From assembly GCF_002056795.1 (NCBI RefSeq), contig NZ_CP020104.1, forward strand, positions 2,305,001 through 2,369,000: a DNA stretch of 64,000 bases. Reading direction: 5' to 3'. The DNA is from Spirosoma aerolatum (lineage in GTDB: Bacteria > Bacteroidota > Bacteroidia > Cytophagales > Spirosomataceae). The notes beneath the pieces were generated by a model. The model saw nothing but the letters and a program-made list of their open reading frames with translations, was not told the origin of the DNA and searched no databases. Position numbers and translations under genes: made by a program. Positions 1-7,426 of this stretch are shown here, one piece after another (positions within the stretch are counted from its first letter, which is position 1; each line of letters opens with the position of its first letter).

Positions 1-2144
1 ATCGACTGATTCAGGATACCAACGCGGAGTTGCTTATGGTCGTTGGGCCGGGTCATGGAGCGCCCGCTATTCTGGCGAACCTTTACCTCGAAGGAACAAT
101 GGGTGAGTTTTACCCGGAGTTTAGGGTAGGTATGGACGGGATGAGCGAACTAATTCGGCAATTCTCCTGGCCTTATGGCTTGCCGAGCCATCTGGTGCCG
201 GGCACACCCGGACAGATTCAGGAAGGAGGTGAGCTGGGGTATTGCCTGTCGCACGCGTTTGGCGCGGCTCTGGATAATCCTGATTTGCTGGTTGCCTGTG
301 TTGTTGGCGATGGGGAGGCCGAAACCGGGCCACTGGCAGCCGCCTGGCATTCGAACAAGTACCTTAATCCGGCCACCTCGGGGGCTGTATTGCCCATTCT
401 GCACGCAAACGGGTATAAACTGTCCGGACCGACCATTTATGGCCGCATGAGCCAGCCTGAGTTGTCCAGTCTGTTTACGGGCTATGGGTATCAAGTTCGG
501 TTTGTTGGCGGGAGCGATCCGATGCAGGTTCATGCGGCTATGTGGCAGGCCATAAACTGGGCCTATGAAGAAATTCAGGCCATTCAGCATCGGGCACGTA
601 TGGGATTGCTAACGGGTGTACCCACATGGCCAATGATCATTCTGCAAACGCCCAAAGGATGGACCTGCCCGTTGACTGTCGATGGAAAACCAATCGAGAA
701 TACCTCGCATGCGCACCAGTTGCCTGTTGCCGATCCGGCTGGTCAGCCTGCCCAACTAGCTGTTCTGGAGGGTTGGCTTCGGAGTTACCGCCCACAGGAT
801 TTGTTCGATAGTCTGGGGCGTCCATTTGCCAATGTGCTGGCGACCTGCCCCACGGGTTCCCGGCGTATGGGTATGAATGCCCACGCCAATGGAGGCCAGC
901 AACTCGTGCCGCTGCAACTACCCGATTATACGTCGTATGCTGTGCCGGTTACCTCGCCCGGAAGCGTTACCGACGAAGGTACGCATACGCTCGCATTGTA
1001 CCTGCGCGATGTGTTTTGCCTGAATGAATCGGCCCGGAATTTTCGGGTGGTGTGCCCCGACGAAACCACGTCGAACCGAATGGCTCCTCTTTTTCAGGCT
1101 ACGCAGCGGGCCTGGATGGGTACCATGACCGAAACCGACGAGTTTTTGTCGCCCGATGGCCGGGTGATGGAAATCCTGAGCGAGCATACCTGCGAAGGCT
1201 GGCTGGAAGGGTATCTGCTCACCGGGCGGCATGGGTTATTTGGCTGCTACGAAGCATTCATACCGCTGGTCGATTCGATGCTGAATCAGTATGCCAAATG
1301 GTTGAAAGTGAGCAGGGAAACCTCTTGGCGGAAACCCTTGGCGTCGCTCAACTATCTGCTGACGTCGCACGTCTGGCGGCAGGACCATAACGGCTATACG
1401 CATCAGGCGCCGGGTTTTATTAACTTGGTAGTTGAAAAGAAAAGCGAAATGGCGCGGGTGTATCTGCCCCCGGATAGTAACTGCTTGCTGGCCGTGGCCG
1501 ACCACTGCCTGCGAAGCCGCGATTATATAAATCTGATTGTAGCGTCTAAAGCCAGGCAGGCCCAATGGCTAACCATTGACGAAGCACGCGCTCATTGCAG
1601 CCGGGGTATGTCGGACTGGGAGTGGGCAGGTAATGCTACAGGGCATCAACCCGATGTGGTGCTGGCCTGCGCTGGCGATGTACCGACCAACGAAACAGTA
1701 GCAGCTGCCGCTATTTTAACGGAACACCTGCCCGAATTGCGGGTTCGGGTGGTCAATGTAGTTGATCTGCTGACCATGCAGTCGCCGGATCGGCATCCGC
1801 ATGGGTTTCCTGAAGCGGCTTTTGTACAGCTTTTTACGGAGAGCCGACCCGTGGTGTTTGCCTTTCATGGGTATCCAACACTCATTCATGAACTGCTGCA
1901 CCATCGGACTAATCCGACCCGGTTTCATGTGCGGGGTTATATGGAGGAAGGCCGTACGACAACCCCTTTCGATATGCTGGTGCTGAACAATATGAGCCGG
2001 TACCAACTGGTGCTGGCAGCACTGGAGCATCTGAGTAAACGTACCGACACCCAGAAACTAACAGACTGGTGCTATCAGAAGCTGGACCAGCACAAAGCCT
2101 ACATTCGGCGGGAGGGAGTCGATATGCCCGAAGTCAGAAGCTAG
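1..2144 (+). CDS. xfp: Phosphoketolase (xylulose-5-P/fructose-6-P), 5' end cut off by window edge
   Basis: Thiamine-diphosphate enzyme that phosphorolytically cleaves xylulose-5-P (and often fructose-6-P) to acetyl-phosphate plus a triose or tetrose phosphate. The frame is already open at base 3, and the first residues (RLIQDTNAELL before VVGPGHG) match the family interior, so roughly the first 75-80 residues lie upstream. Seen motifs are the VVGPGHG segment, the TPP-binding GDGEAETGPLA followed by WHSNKYLNP, HANGYKLSGPT, DETTSNRM in the middle domain, and the family-typical C-terminus (HKAYIRREGVDMPEVRS). Length and order agree with full-length phosphoketolases of about 790-830 residues. The start at base 30 is only an internal TTG. 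A universal stress protein gene follows 46 bp downstream on the same strand, then a D-lactate dehydrogenase, suggesting a fermentative or overflow-carbon module. Confidence 0.96.
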   Translation, partial: RLIQDTNAELLMVVGPGHGAPAILANLYLEGTMGEFYPEFRVGMDGMSELIRQFSWPYGLPSHLVPGTPGQIQEGGELGYCLSHAFGAALDNPDLLVACVVGDGEAETGPLAAAWHSNKYLNPATSGAVLPILHANGYKLSGPTIYGRMSQPELSSLFTGYGYQVRFVGGSDPMQVHAAMWQAINWAYEEIQAIQHRARMGLLTGVPTWPMIILQTPKGWTCPLTVDGKPIENTSHAHQLPVADPAGQPAQLAVLEGWLRSYRPQDLFDSLGRPFANVLATCPTGSRRMGMNAHANGGQQLVPLQLPDYTSYAVPVTSPGSVTDEGTHTLALYLRDVFCLNESARNFRVVCPDETTSNRMAPLFQATQRAWMGTMTETDEFLSPDGRVMEILSEHTCEGWLEGYLLTGRHGLFGCYEAFIPLVDSMLNQYAKWLKVSRETSWRKPLASLNYLLTSHVWRQDHNGYTHQAPGFINLVVEKKSEMARVYLPPDSNCLLAVADHCLRSRDYINLIVASKARQAQWLTIDEARAHCSRGMSDWEWAGNATGHQPDVVLACAGDVPTNETVAAAAILTEHLPELRVRVVNVVDLLTMQSPDRHPHGFPEAAFVQLFTESRPVVFAFHGYPTLIHELLHHRTNPTRFHVRGYMEEGRTTTPFDMLVLNNMSRYQLVLAALEHLSKRTDTQKLTDWCYQKLDQHKAYIRREGVDMPEVRS

Positions 2145-2190
2145 TCAATGTTGATCGCCTTTTTAGGCGTTACCGTTAAGTCAATTCTTT

Positions 2191-3003
2191 ATGAAAACCA
2201 TCCTGTTGGCCACTGATTTTTCAAACCATGAATTCTGGGCTGCTGACTATGCCTGCCAACTGGCGAATCAGCTTCGTACGCACCTGGCCATTGTTCATGC
2301 CTACACACCCGTTACGCTGGCCGACATGCATGGCTCGGTCGCTTCCTTTACTGATCAGGAGCGTTTTCAGGCCATCAGTCAGCTTAGTCGTTTGCGGACA
2401 CGGATGACTAGTGCAACGAAAGGGGCTATTGATGTATCGATTATTGCGTTTCCGGGTGATGCCGAAACAGCTATTGACACCGAAATCGCCCGGCTAAAAC
2501 CGGATTTACTGGTGATGGGGCTGGCGGGTCAAAATCCGGAGAAGGCTCGCCTGGAGGGAAGTCTGGCTACGAAACGTATTCCCCGAACGCAAGTCCCTAT
2601 GCTGCTGGTGCCACCGGGAGCCCGGTATCGGCGCGTGCAGACAATCATTCTGGCGGTCGATCTGTCGGAGCCTATTGATGCGCTGGCGCTGGCCAATGCC
2701 AAACGTTTTGCCAAACTTTTCGGGGCCGCACTGGACATCGTCTGTATGGAAGATGAACCGGACGAAGCCCTCCAGAAAGCTGCCGAAGGCATCCGTAAAT
2801 TACTGGCCGATCAACCCCATACGTTTAGTTTTTTACCCGGAAATGATCTGAGTATTGTGCTGGACGATTTTCGGGCCGATCATAAAGTTGACCTGATCAT
2901 GATGCTGCCCAGGCCGCATACCTGTTTCCAGACCTTCCTAATGGAAAGTAATACGCAGCATGTGGCCCGTCAGAGTCTGGTGCCGGTGCTGGCGGCCATC
3001 TAG
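2191..3003 (+). CDS. Universal stress protein with two UspA domains
   Basis: A 270-residue cytoplasmic protein made of two tandem Usp domains. Domain 1 (about residues 1-145) starts MKTILLATDFS and carries the nucleotide-binding pattern G-2x-G-9x-G-S (GLAG, nine residues, GS) followed by VPMLLVPPG. Domain 2 (about 150-270) starts again with a beta strand, IILAVDLSEP, but lacks a clear glycine loop, so it is probably the degenerate half. The family binds ATP or AMP and aids survival under starvation or low oxygen; the precise role is unknown. It lies between phosphoketolase and D-lactate dehydrogenase, which fits a low-oxygen or energy-stress unit. The ATG start is supported by the canonical first strand. 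Confidence 0.93.
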   Translation: MKTILLATDFSNHEFWAADYACQLANQLRTHLAIVHAYTPVTLADMHGSVASFTDQERFQAISQLSRLRTRMTSATKGAIDVSIIAFPGDAETAIDTEIARLKPDLLVMGLAGQNPEKARLEGSLATKRIPRTQVPMLLVPPGARYRRVQTIILAVDLSEPIDALALANAKRFAKLFGAALDIVCMEDEPDEALQKAAEGIRKLLADQPHTFSFLPGNDLSIVLDDFRADHKVDLIMMLPRPHTCFQTFLMESNTQHVARQSLVPVLAAI

Positions 3004-3118
3004 CTGGTTCACCAATTGACCGATGGAGGTAAATCAGTAAGGCACCTGACGAATATCATAGGGTGACCGTTGCCATACCAGCACCTTTACGGATTCATCT
3101 GTAGCCGTTTGCAACGTA

Positions 3119-4108
3119 ATGAACATTGCTTTTTTCAGCGCATTTTCTTTCGAGAAACCCTGGTTTGAGTTGGGTACTACCCATCAAATTACGTTCATCG
3201 ACAAGCCCCTAAGTCTGCAAACTGTAGAGCTGGCTAAAGGGCATCAGGCGGTTTGTGCGTTTGCCAATGATGACTTAAGCCGCCCCGTTTTGCTATGGCT
3301 AAAAAAGCTGGGCGTATCGGTCGTAGGTATGCGCTGTGTTGGTCTTGATAATGTCGACCAGCAGGCCATAGACGAACTAGGGATGACCCTGCTGACAATT
3401 CCCGGACTATCGCCCTATTCAGTAGCTGAACAGGCAACTGCACTAGTGCTAGGGCTTGTTCGGCACTTGCCCGAAGCCCACGATCGGGTGCAACTGGCCG
3501 ACTTTCGCATCGACGGACTGGTTGGGACTGATCTGCATGGAAAAACCGTTGGGATTATTGGGACTGGTCGTATTGGTCGGGCGTTTGCCAGAATCATGCT
3601 AGGCTTTGGCTGCAAGGTGATCGCCTATGACCTGCAACGCGATCCCGCACAGATTGGAGCCGGGGTTCAGTATGGATTACTGGCGGAGCTACTGCAACAG
3701 GCCGATATTGTTTCCCTGCATTGCTCGCTTACTCCCCTTACCGAATACCTTATCAACGACTATACACTGGCAGCTCTTAAACCTACGGCCATCTTAGTGA
3801 ATACAGCGCGGGGGCGGATTGTCGATACGGCGGCTGTTCTGAAGGCACTGGATGCTGGGCAACTGGCTGGCTATGGGGCTGATGTATATGAACGGGAACG
3901 GCCCTATTTCCATTACGATTTTTCGGACAGAGATCTTGACGATAGTTTGTTGGATCGGTTATGCCATCACCCGAACGTGCTATTAACGGCCCACCAGGGA
4001 TTCCTGACCGAAGAAACGCTTCAACAGATGGCTCAGCAGTTGCTCCAACAGTTTTCATTCTATGAAAACCAGAAAACGATTCATATTCCTCATGCATCCG
4101 TATGTTGA
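3119..4108 (+). CDS. ldhA: D-lactate dehydrogenase (D-isomer 2-hydroxyacid dehydrogenase family)
   Basis: NADH-dependent reduction of pyruvate to D-lactate in the cytosol. The 329-residue length is typical. The Rossmann loop GTGRIG lies at residues 148-153, and the family catalytic triad is visible as Arg231 (TARGR), Glu258 (DVYERE) and His292 (TAHQGF). The insert with RPYFHYDFSDRDL is characteristic of the LdhA-like subgroup rather than glycerate or phosphoglycerate dehydrogenases. It lies 115 bp after the stress protein and 12 bp before a small lipoprotein gene. Next to phosphoketolase it would regenerate NAD while acetyl-phosphate is formed. Substrate specificity is inferred from family resemblance only. 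Confidence 0.92.
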   Translation: MNIAFFSAFSFEKPWFELGTTHQITFIDKPLSLQTVELAKGHQAVCAFANDDLSRPVLLWLKKLGVSVVGMRCVGLDNVDQQAIDELGMTLLTIPGLSPYSVAEQATALVLGLVRHLPEAHDRVQLADFRIDGLVGTDLHGKTVGIIGTGRIGRAFARIMLGFGCKVIAYDLQRDPAQIGAGVQYGLLAELLQQADIVSLHCSLTPLTEYLINDYTLAALKPTAILVNTARGRIVDTAAVLKALDAGQLAGYGADVYERERPYFHYDFSDRDLDDSLLDRLCHHPNVLLTAHQGFLTEETLQQMAQQLLQQFSFYENQKTIHIPHASVC

Positions 4109-4120
4109 TCCTTACATAGT

Positions 4121-4549
4121 ATGAAAACGCTGGTTAGTCATCCGAAGAGCCTTTGGCTAGTCATATTGGCTTTTCTGCCCTGGTCGTGCGATGACCACCG
4201 AATCCCACCTACTTCTGCCTTACTGACGAGCTGCACAACGGGCTGGTCAACCATCGATCAAACCTATCACGGTGTATCCATTGGGGGCTTGGCCCCAGGC
4301 TGTTATCGTATTGTATTTGGGCCGGACGGTCAGCTAACAGTGGATCGATCGAGGTGCGTTGGAGAGGATACTTCACCTCTGGTATTGGGTAGCTGGTCCA
4401 GTACCGATACCCAACTTATGCTACCCAGCCGCCCCTGGAATAACTATGGCACGTCGAGCAATTCAATTGATGAACTAACCACCACTACGCTACGCTTTGG
4501 CTGGCGGGGAGGGCCCGACCGTATCGAAGAAATCTGGGCATGTAAATAG
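4121..4549 (+). CDS. Small putative lipoprotein, possibly lipocalin-like
   Basis: A 142-residue protein with a signal peptide whose hydrophobic core (LWLVILAFLPWS) ends at a lipobox-like Cys23, so it is probably a lipoprotein. The mature part is rich in Thr, Ser, Gly and Trp, with beta-strand-like segments such as GSWSSTDTQLML that resemble the lipocalin-like small lipoproteins common in Bacteroidota. Four further cysteines could form disulfides. It begins 12 bp after ldhA and may be co-transcribed with it, although a metabolic role is not obvious. I do not recognise the family with certainty. Confidence 0.7.
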   Translation: MKTLVSHPKSLWLVILAFLPWSCDDHRIPPTSALLTSCTTGWSTIDQTYHGVSIGGLAPGCYRIVFGPDGQLTVDRSRCVGEDTSPLVLGSWSSTDTQLMLPSRPWNNYGTSSNSIDELTTTTLRFGWRGGPDRIEEIWACK

Positions 4550-5042
4550 TGGTTTTTCTGTTGGCATTTGCGCTGATGTCATTGACGGAAAGAGTACGTC
4601 TAATCCGCAGGAAATAGGCTGGCTGTGCGATTATCAGGCTAATTACCCAAAAGAGATAGTGTCTTCGGAACTGTCGTACCATTGCCGTTTACTCAAAGGT
4701 TTCTCCGCTGTATGGTGTGTCAGGTTAATTTACGGCTGTTTTAAAGTCACACCTCGCAAAGGTTTAGTCAATAGGTTACTCTTGCTGGTGAATGATCTGT
4801 ACGAAAACAGAATCAATGCCCTGTTTCTAGTCCAGTTTTTAGTTGGATACAGGATCTAAGTTTGAGGAGTCTCCCACCGATACGATCGTCAGGTTTCAAG
4901 TAAAAAAGCGTAGCCTTCATGACGATGGCCGAACACGTTTTGGCTTATACTACACTTTTCATGCAAATGTATGTAATGCTTTTTACGTATCGCATCGGGG
5001 GTGGATTATGTTGAACACCAGATTTTTAACTCAACGACTACT
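4550..5042. other. Gene-poor intergenic stretch
   Basis: About 490 bases between the small lipoprotein and the first outer-membrane barrel gene. Open frames cross it (around 4497-4859 and 4843-5163), but their translations show no signal peptide, domain or biased codon use, and one overlaps the lipoprotein gene out of frame. No convincing TAnnTTTG promoter or hairpin terminator was found. It probably holds the promoter of the downstream barrel genes. Confidence 0.6.
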
Positions 5043-5954
5043 ATGCATCGATACAGCCTTATCCTTATTGGTCTTCTCCTGCGTGTTTCGACTACTCAGG
5101 CACAATCGGCTATTGCTGAGAATACAATTGGACGTTCAACTGAATCCACTACTGTGGAGGTAGCGCCCAAAAAAGGGAAGCTGAGTGAGGCTCCTTTCTT
5201 TCTGAAGGCGTATGGATTCTACAGCCTGCTAACCCCCGGAACCGAAATCAACTATAGCGGAACACAAAGCCAGATTACATCGCCTACGATTTACAAACCT
5301 GTCAATACACATCTGGGAGCAGGACCACGTGCTGGTATTGGGGTTGGCCTCATCGTCAGTGATTTTATCAACGTGGGTGTTGATGCTGATCTACTATTCG
5401 GAACCCCACTACAGCTTACCTATGATGTCTTCGTGGGTAGCGGTAGCACGGCTAGTTTTTACAAGATTTCCACCAATACAACGTTAAGGGTCCTATCTGT
5501 CATCCCCAACATTACATTCAAGGCCCTTTCACGACCCAGCTATTACATTTACAATCGACTTGGGCTGGTAGGCGGAGTCGTACTGGATTATAAGACGCTC
5601 AGCAATACGCTTCAAACGCCCACGCGGGGAGCGACCACTACATCTGTGAACACGGCTACCTATACCAAAAACTCACTGGCTCTGGGATATCAGGCGGCTT
5701 TAGGCATTCAGTTTCGGTTAAGTCAGTCGATTCGGGGTTTTGCCGAAGTGGTGGCTTACAACCAATCCTTCAAGCCCAGAGAGGTGCAGAATACCAACAG
5801 CAGCACAACGAATGGAGCCACAACTGTCCAGAATTCAGCTACCCAGTTTAAAGATGCGGGCGATTACAATAAAATGAACCCCTACGAACAGCCAGTCTAT
5901 AACGTGCCCATCAATAGTGTTGGTCTGGGAGCCGGGCTGGTCGTTCGGTTTTAA
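5043..5954 (+). CDS. Outer-membrane beta-barrel protein, paralog 1
   Basis: A porin-like barrel protein of 303 residues counted from the ATG at 5043. That start is preferred over an ATG at 5001 because it gives a clean signal peptide (MHRYSLILIGLL, cleavage after TQA) and matches the next gene. The mature protein has alternating hydrophobic strands, glycine-rich turns (LGAGPRAGIGVGLIVSDF) and ends in Phe (GLVVRF), the usual outer-membrane C-terminal signature. It is a tandem paralog of the gene at 6043. A block around residues 158-185 is identical in both proteins, while the extracellular-loop-like parts differ in length and sequence. The ligand or function is unknown. Confidence 0.85.
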   Translation: MHRYSLILIGLLLRVSTTQAQSAIAENTIGRSTESTTVEVAPKKGKLSEAPFFLKAYGFYSLLTPGTEINYSGTQSQITSPTIYKPVNTHLGAGPRAGIGVGLIVSDFINVGVDADLLFGTPLQLTYDVFVGSGSTASFYKISTNTTLRVLSVIPNITFKALSRPSYYIYNRLGLVGGVVLDYKTLSNTLQTPTRGATTTSVNTATYTKNSLALGYQAALGIQFRLSQSIRGFAEVVAYNQSFKPREVQNTNSSTTNGATTVQNSATQFKDAGDYNKMNPYEQPVYNVPINSVGLGAGLVVRF

Positions 5955-6042
5955 ATAGCCCGAAAGCGACTCGTTTTTTGCGATCGGAAAAGCCTGAAAG
6001 AATTAAGCTATAACGCTTAGCTAAATCATTTAATCTGCTCCT

Positions 6043-6948
6043 ATGAATCGATACCTCACTCCGCTCATTGGCTTGCTCATGCAGGCTGTAATCGTAAACG
6101 CTCAGTCTACCCTTTCCTTAAACGCACTGAACCCGTCGGTTGGATCGGTTGCAGCCGCTGCTCCTCAAAAAACCAAAGCCGCTGAGTCTCCCGTTTATGT
6201 GAAACTATATGGTCTGTATGGCTTGTTGACGCCGGGTGTACAAATCCGGTATAGTGAGTCGCTAAGCCAGACAGGCATTGCATTTCCATTTAAAACGACG
6301 AATAAAGGCTTAGGAGCCGGTCCACGTGCTGGAGTTGGTATTGGTTTGATTGTTAGTGATTTCATTAATATTGGACTCGATGCGGATATCCTGTTTGGGG
6401 CACCGGTAAACATTACGAATAGCTATGACGACGGTACTTACACCTACACAAACGCATCGACCATAACGTTGAAGGTCTTATCGGTTATCCCCAACATTAC
6501 GTTCAAAGCCCTTTCGCGACCCAGCTATTACATTTATAATCGGCTTGGGCTGGTGGGTGGAGTCGTACTGGATTATAAGACGGTCGATAACGCCATTAGC
6601 CAATCTACAAACGGCACCAGCAGCACCTATAATGTTACCAGTAACTACACCGACAATTCGCTGGCGCTTGGGTATCAGGCAGCGCTGGGGATTCAGTTTC
6701 GGTTGAGCGAAGCCATTCGGGGATTTGCGGAGGTAGTGGGTTATAACCAATCGTTCAAACCCAAAAGACTCGAAGTTACCAACGCCAACGTAATTAACGG
6801 AAAACCCGTCTCGAGTGTCGTTGTAACCGAGTACAAAAATGAAGGGAATATCGTAAACTCGACCACTTCCCAGCCAAATCAAGCCTTAAGCTTTAACGTC
6901 GCCATGAACAGCATAGGCGTCGGTGCAGGGCTTGTCTTTCGGTTTTAA
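6043..6948 (+). CDS. Outer-membrane beta-barrel protein, paralog 2
   Basis: A 301-residue paralog of the preceding gene, 88 bp downstream. It has a signal peptide (MNRYLTPLIGLLMQAV, cleavage near VNAQ), the same GAGPRAGVGIGLIVSDFINIG strand pair and a terminal Phe (GLVFRF). The most variable parts lie between predicted strands (about residues 120-140 and 185-205) and near the C-terminus, as expected for surface loops. It converges with the minus-strand lipoprotein gene 37 bp away; only a 4-bp-stem hairpin (CCGT/ACGG, about 6950-6960) sits between them. The function is unknown; a porin or adhesin-like barrel is the best description. Confidence 0.85.
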   Translation: MNRYLTPLIGLLMQAVIVNAQSTLSLNALNPSVGSVAAAAPQKTKAAESPVYVKLYGLYGLLTPGVQIRYSESLSQTGIAFPFKTTNKGLGAGPRAGVGIGLIVSDFINIGLDADILFGAPVNITNSYDDGTYTYTNASTITLKVLSVIPNITFKALSRPSYYIYNRLGLVGGVVLDYKTVDNAISQSTNGTSSTYNVTSNYTDNSLALGYQAALGIQFRLSEAIRGFAEVVGYNQSFKPKRLEVTNANVINGKPVSSVVVTEYKNEGNIVNSTTSQPNQALSFNVAMNSIGVGAGLVFRF

Positions 6949-6985
6949 TCCGTTTTACGGCTACTGTGTCCCGCTACTATTTCTG

Positions 6986-7426
6986 TCATTCAGGAATTAA
7001 GGCGTACTGGTTCACGGTATTGCCTGTTTTGCGGCTTTCGGCGGTGCGTTCGAGGGATAAAGTAGAGCCGTCGGGCTCGGCCAGAATATAGTATTCAATC
7101 AACCCATTGGTGTTGGTAGGCTTGGGCGTTAGGTTGTCCAGCAGGAGCCGTTTGTTATCGGTCGATACACTCCAGGTGCCCGTCGTGACGCGCCCATCTA
7201 CATCTTTCAAAATCACCTGGTCGGGCTTGCTCAGATCGAGCCGGAAGTTGGTATAGCCCGGTTTTATATTCGATGTAGCCCCCAGCGTAAAGACTAGCAC
7301 TTCCGATTCTTTAACGGTATTGGCTTTCCAGACTTTGTTGATCAGGCTGGTGATAGGCGTAATGGGTTTGGGCTGACAACCTGTCAGGCCAAGCAGGAGC
7401 ATAAATAGGCCAACTAGTTTGTTCAT
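6986..7426 (-). CDS. Small lipoprotein, last gene of the five-gene surface operon
   Basis: A 146-residue lipoprotein. Signal peptide MNKLVGLFMLLLGLTG is followed by Cys17 in a good lipobox (LTGC). The mature part resembles lipocalin-like domains of Bacteroidota, with the pattern VTTGTWSVSTDNKRLLLDN, suggesting a small beta barrel that binds a lipid or peptide. Its ATG overlaps the TGA of the upstream FN3 gene by 4 bp, which implies translational coupling. It may anchor or chaperone the large secreted proteins encoded before it; that role is inferred only from position. Confidence 0.8.
   Translation of the reverse strand: MNKLVGLFMLLLGLTGCQPKPITPITSLINKVWKANTVKESEVLVFTLGATSNIKPGYTNFRLDLSKPDQVILKDVDGRVTTGTWSVSTDNKRLLLDNLTPKPTNTNGLIEYYILAEPDGSTLSLERTAESRKTGNTVNQYALIPE

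Noticed and set aside
2156..2169. Small hairpin CGCCT/AGGCG after phosphoketolase
   Set aside because: The stem has only 5 bp and no T tract follows, so it is not supported as a terminator.
4497..4859. Open frame of 120 codons after the small lipoprotein
   Set aside because: It overlaps the lipoprotein gene out of frame and has no signal peptide, domain or plausible codon bias.
4843..5163. Open frame of 106 codons
   Set aside because: It overlaps the supported start of the barrel gene in another frame and shows no recognisable feature.
6950..6960. Hairpin between the convergent barrel and lipoprotein genes
   Set aside because: A 4-bp stem without a T tract is too weak to call a terminator.
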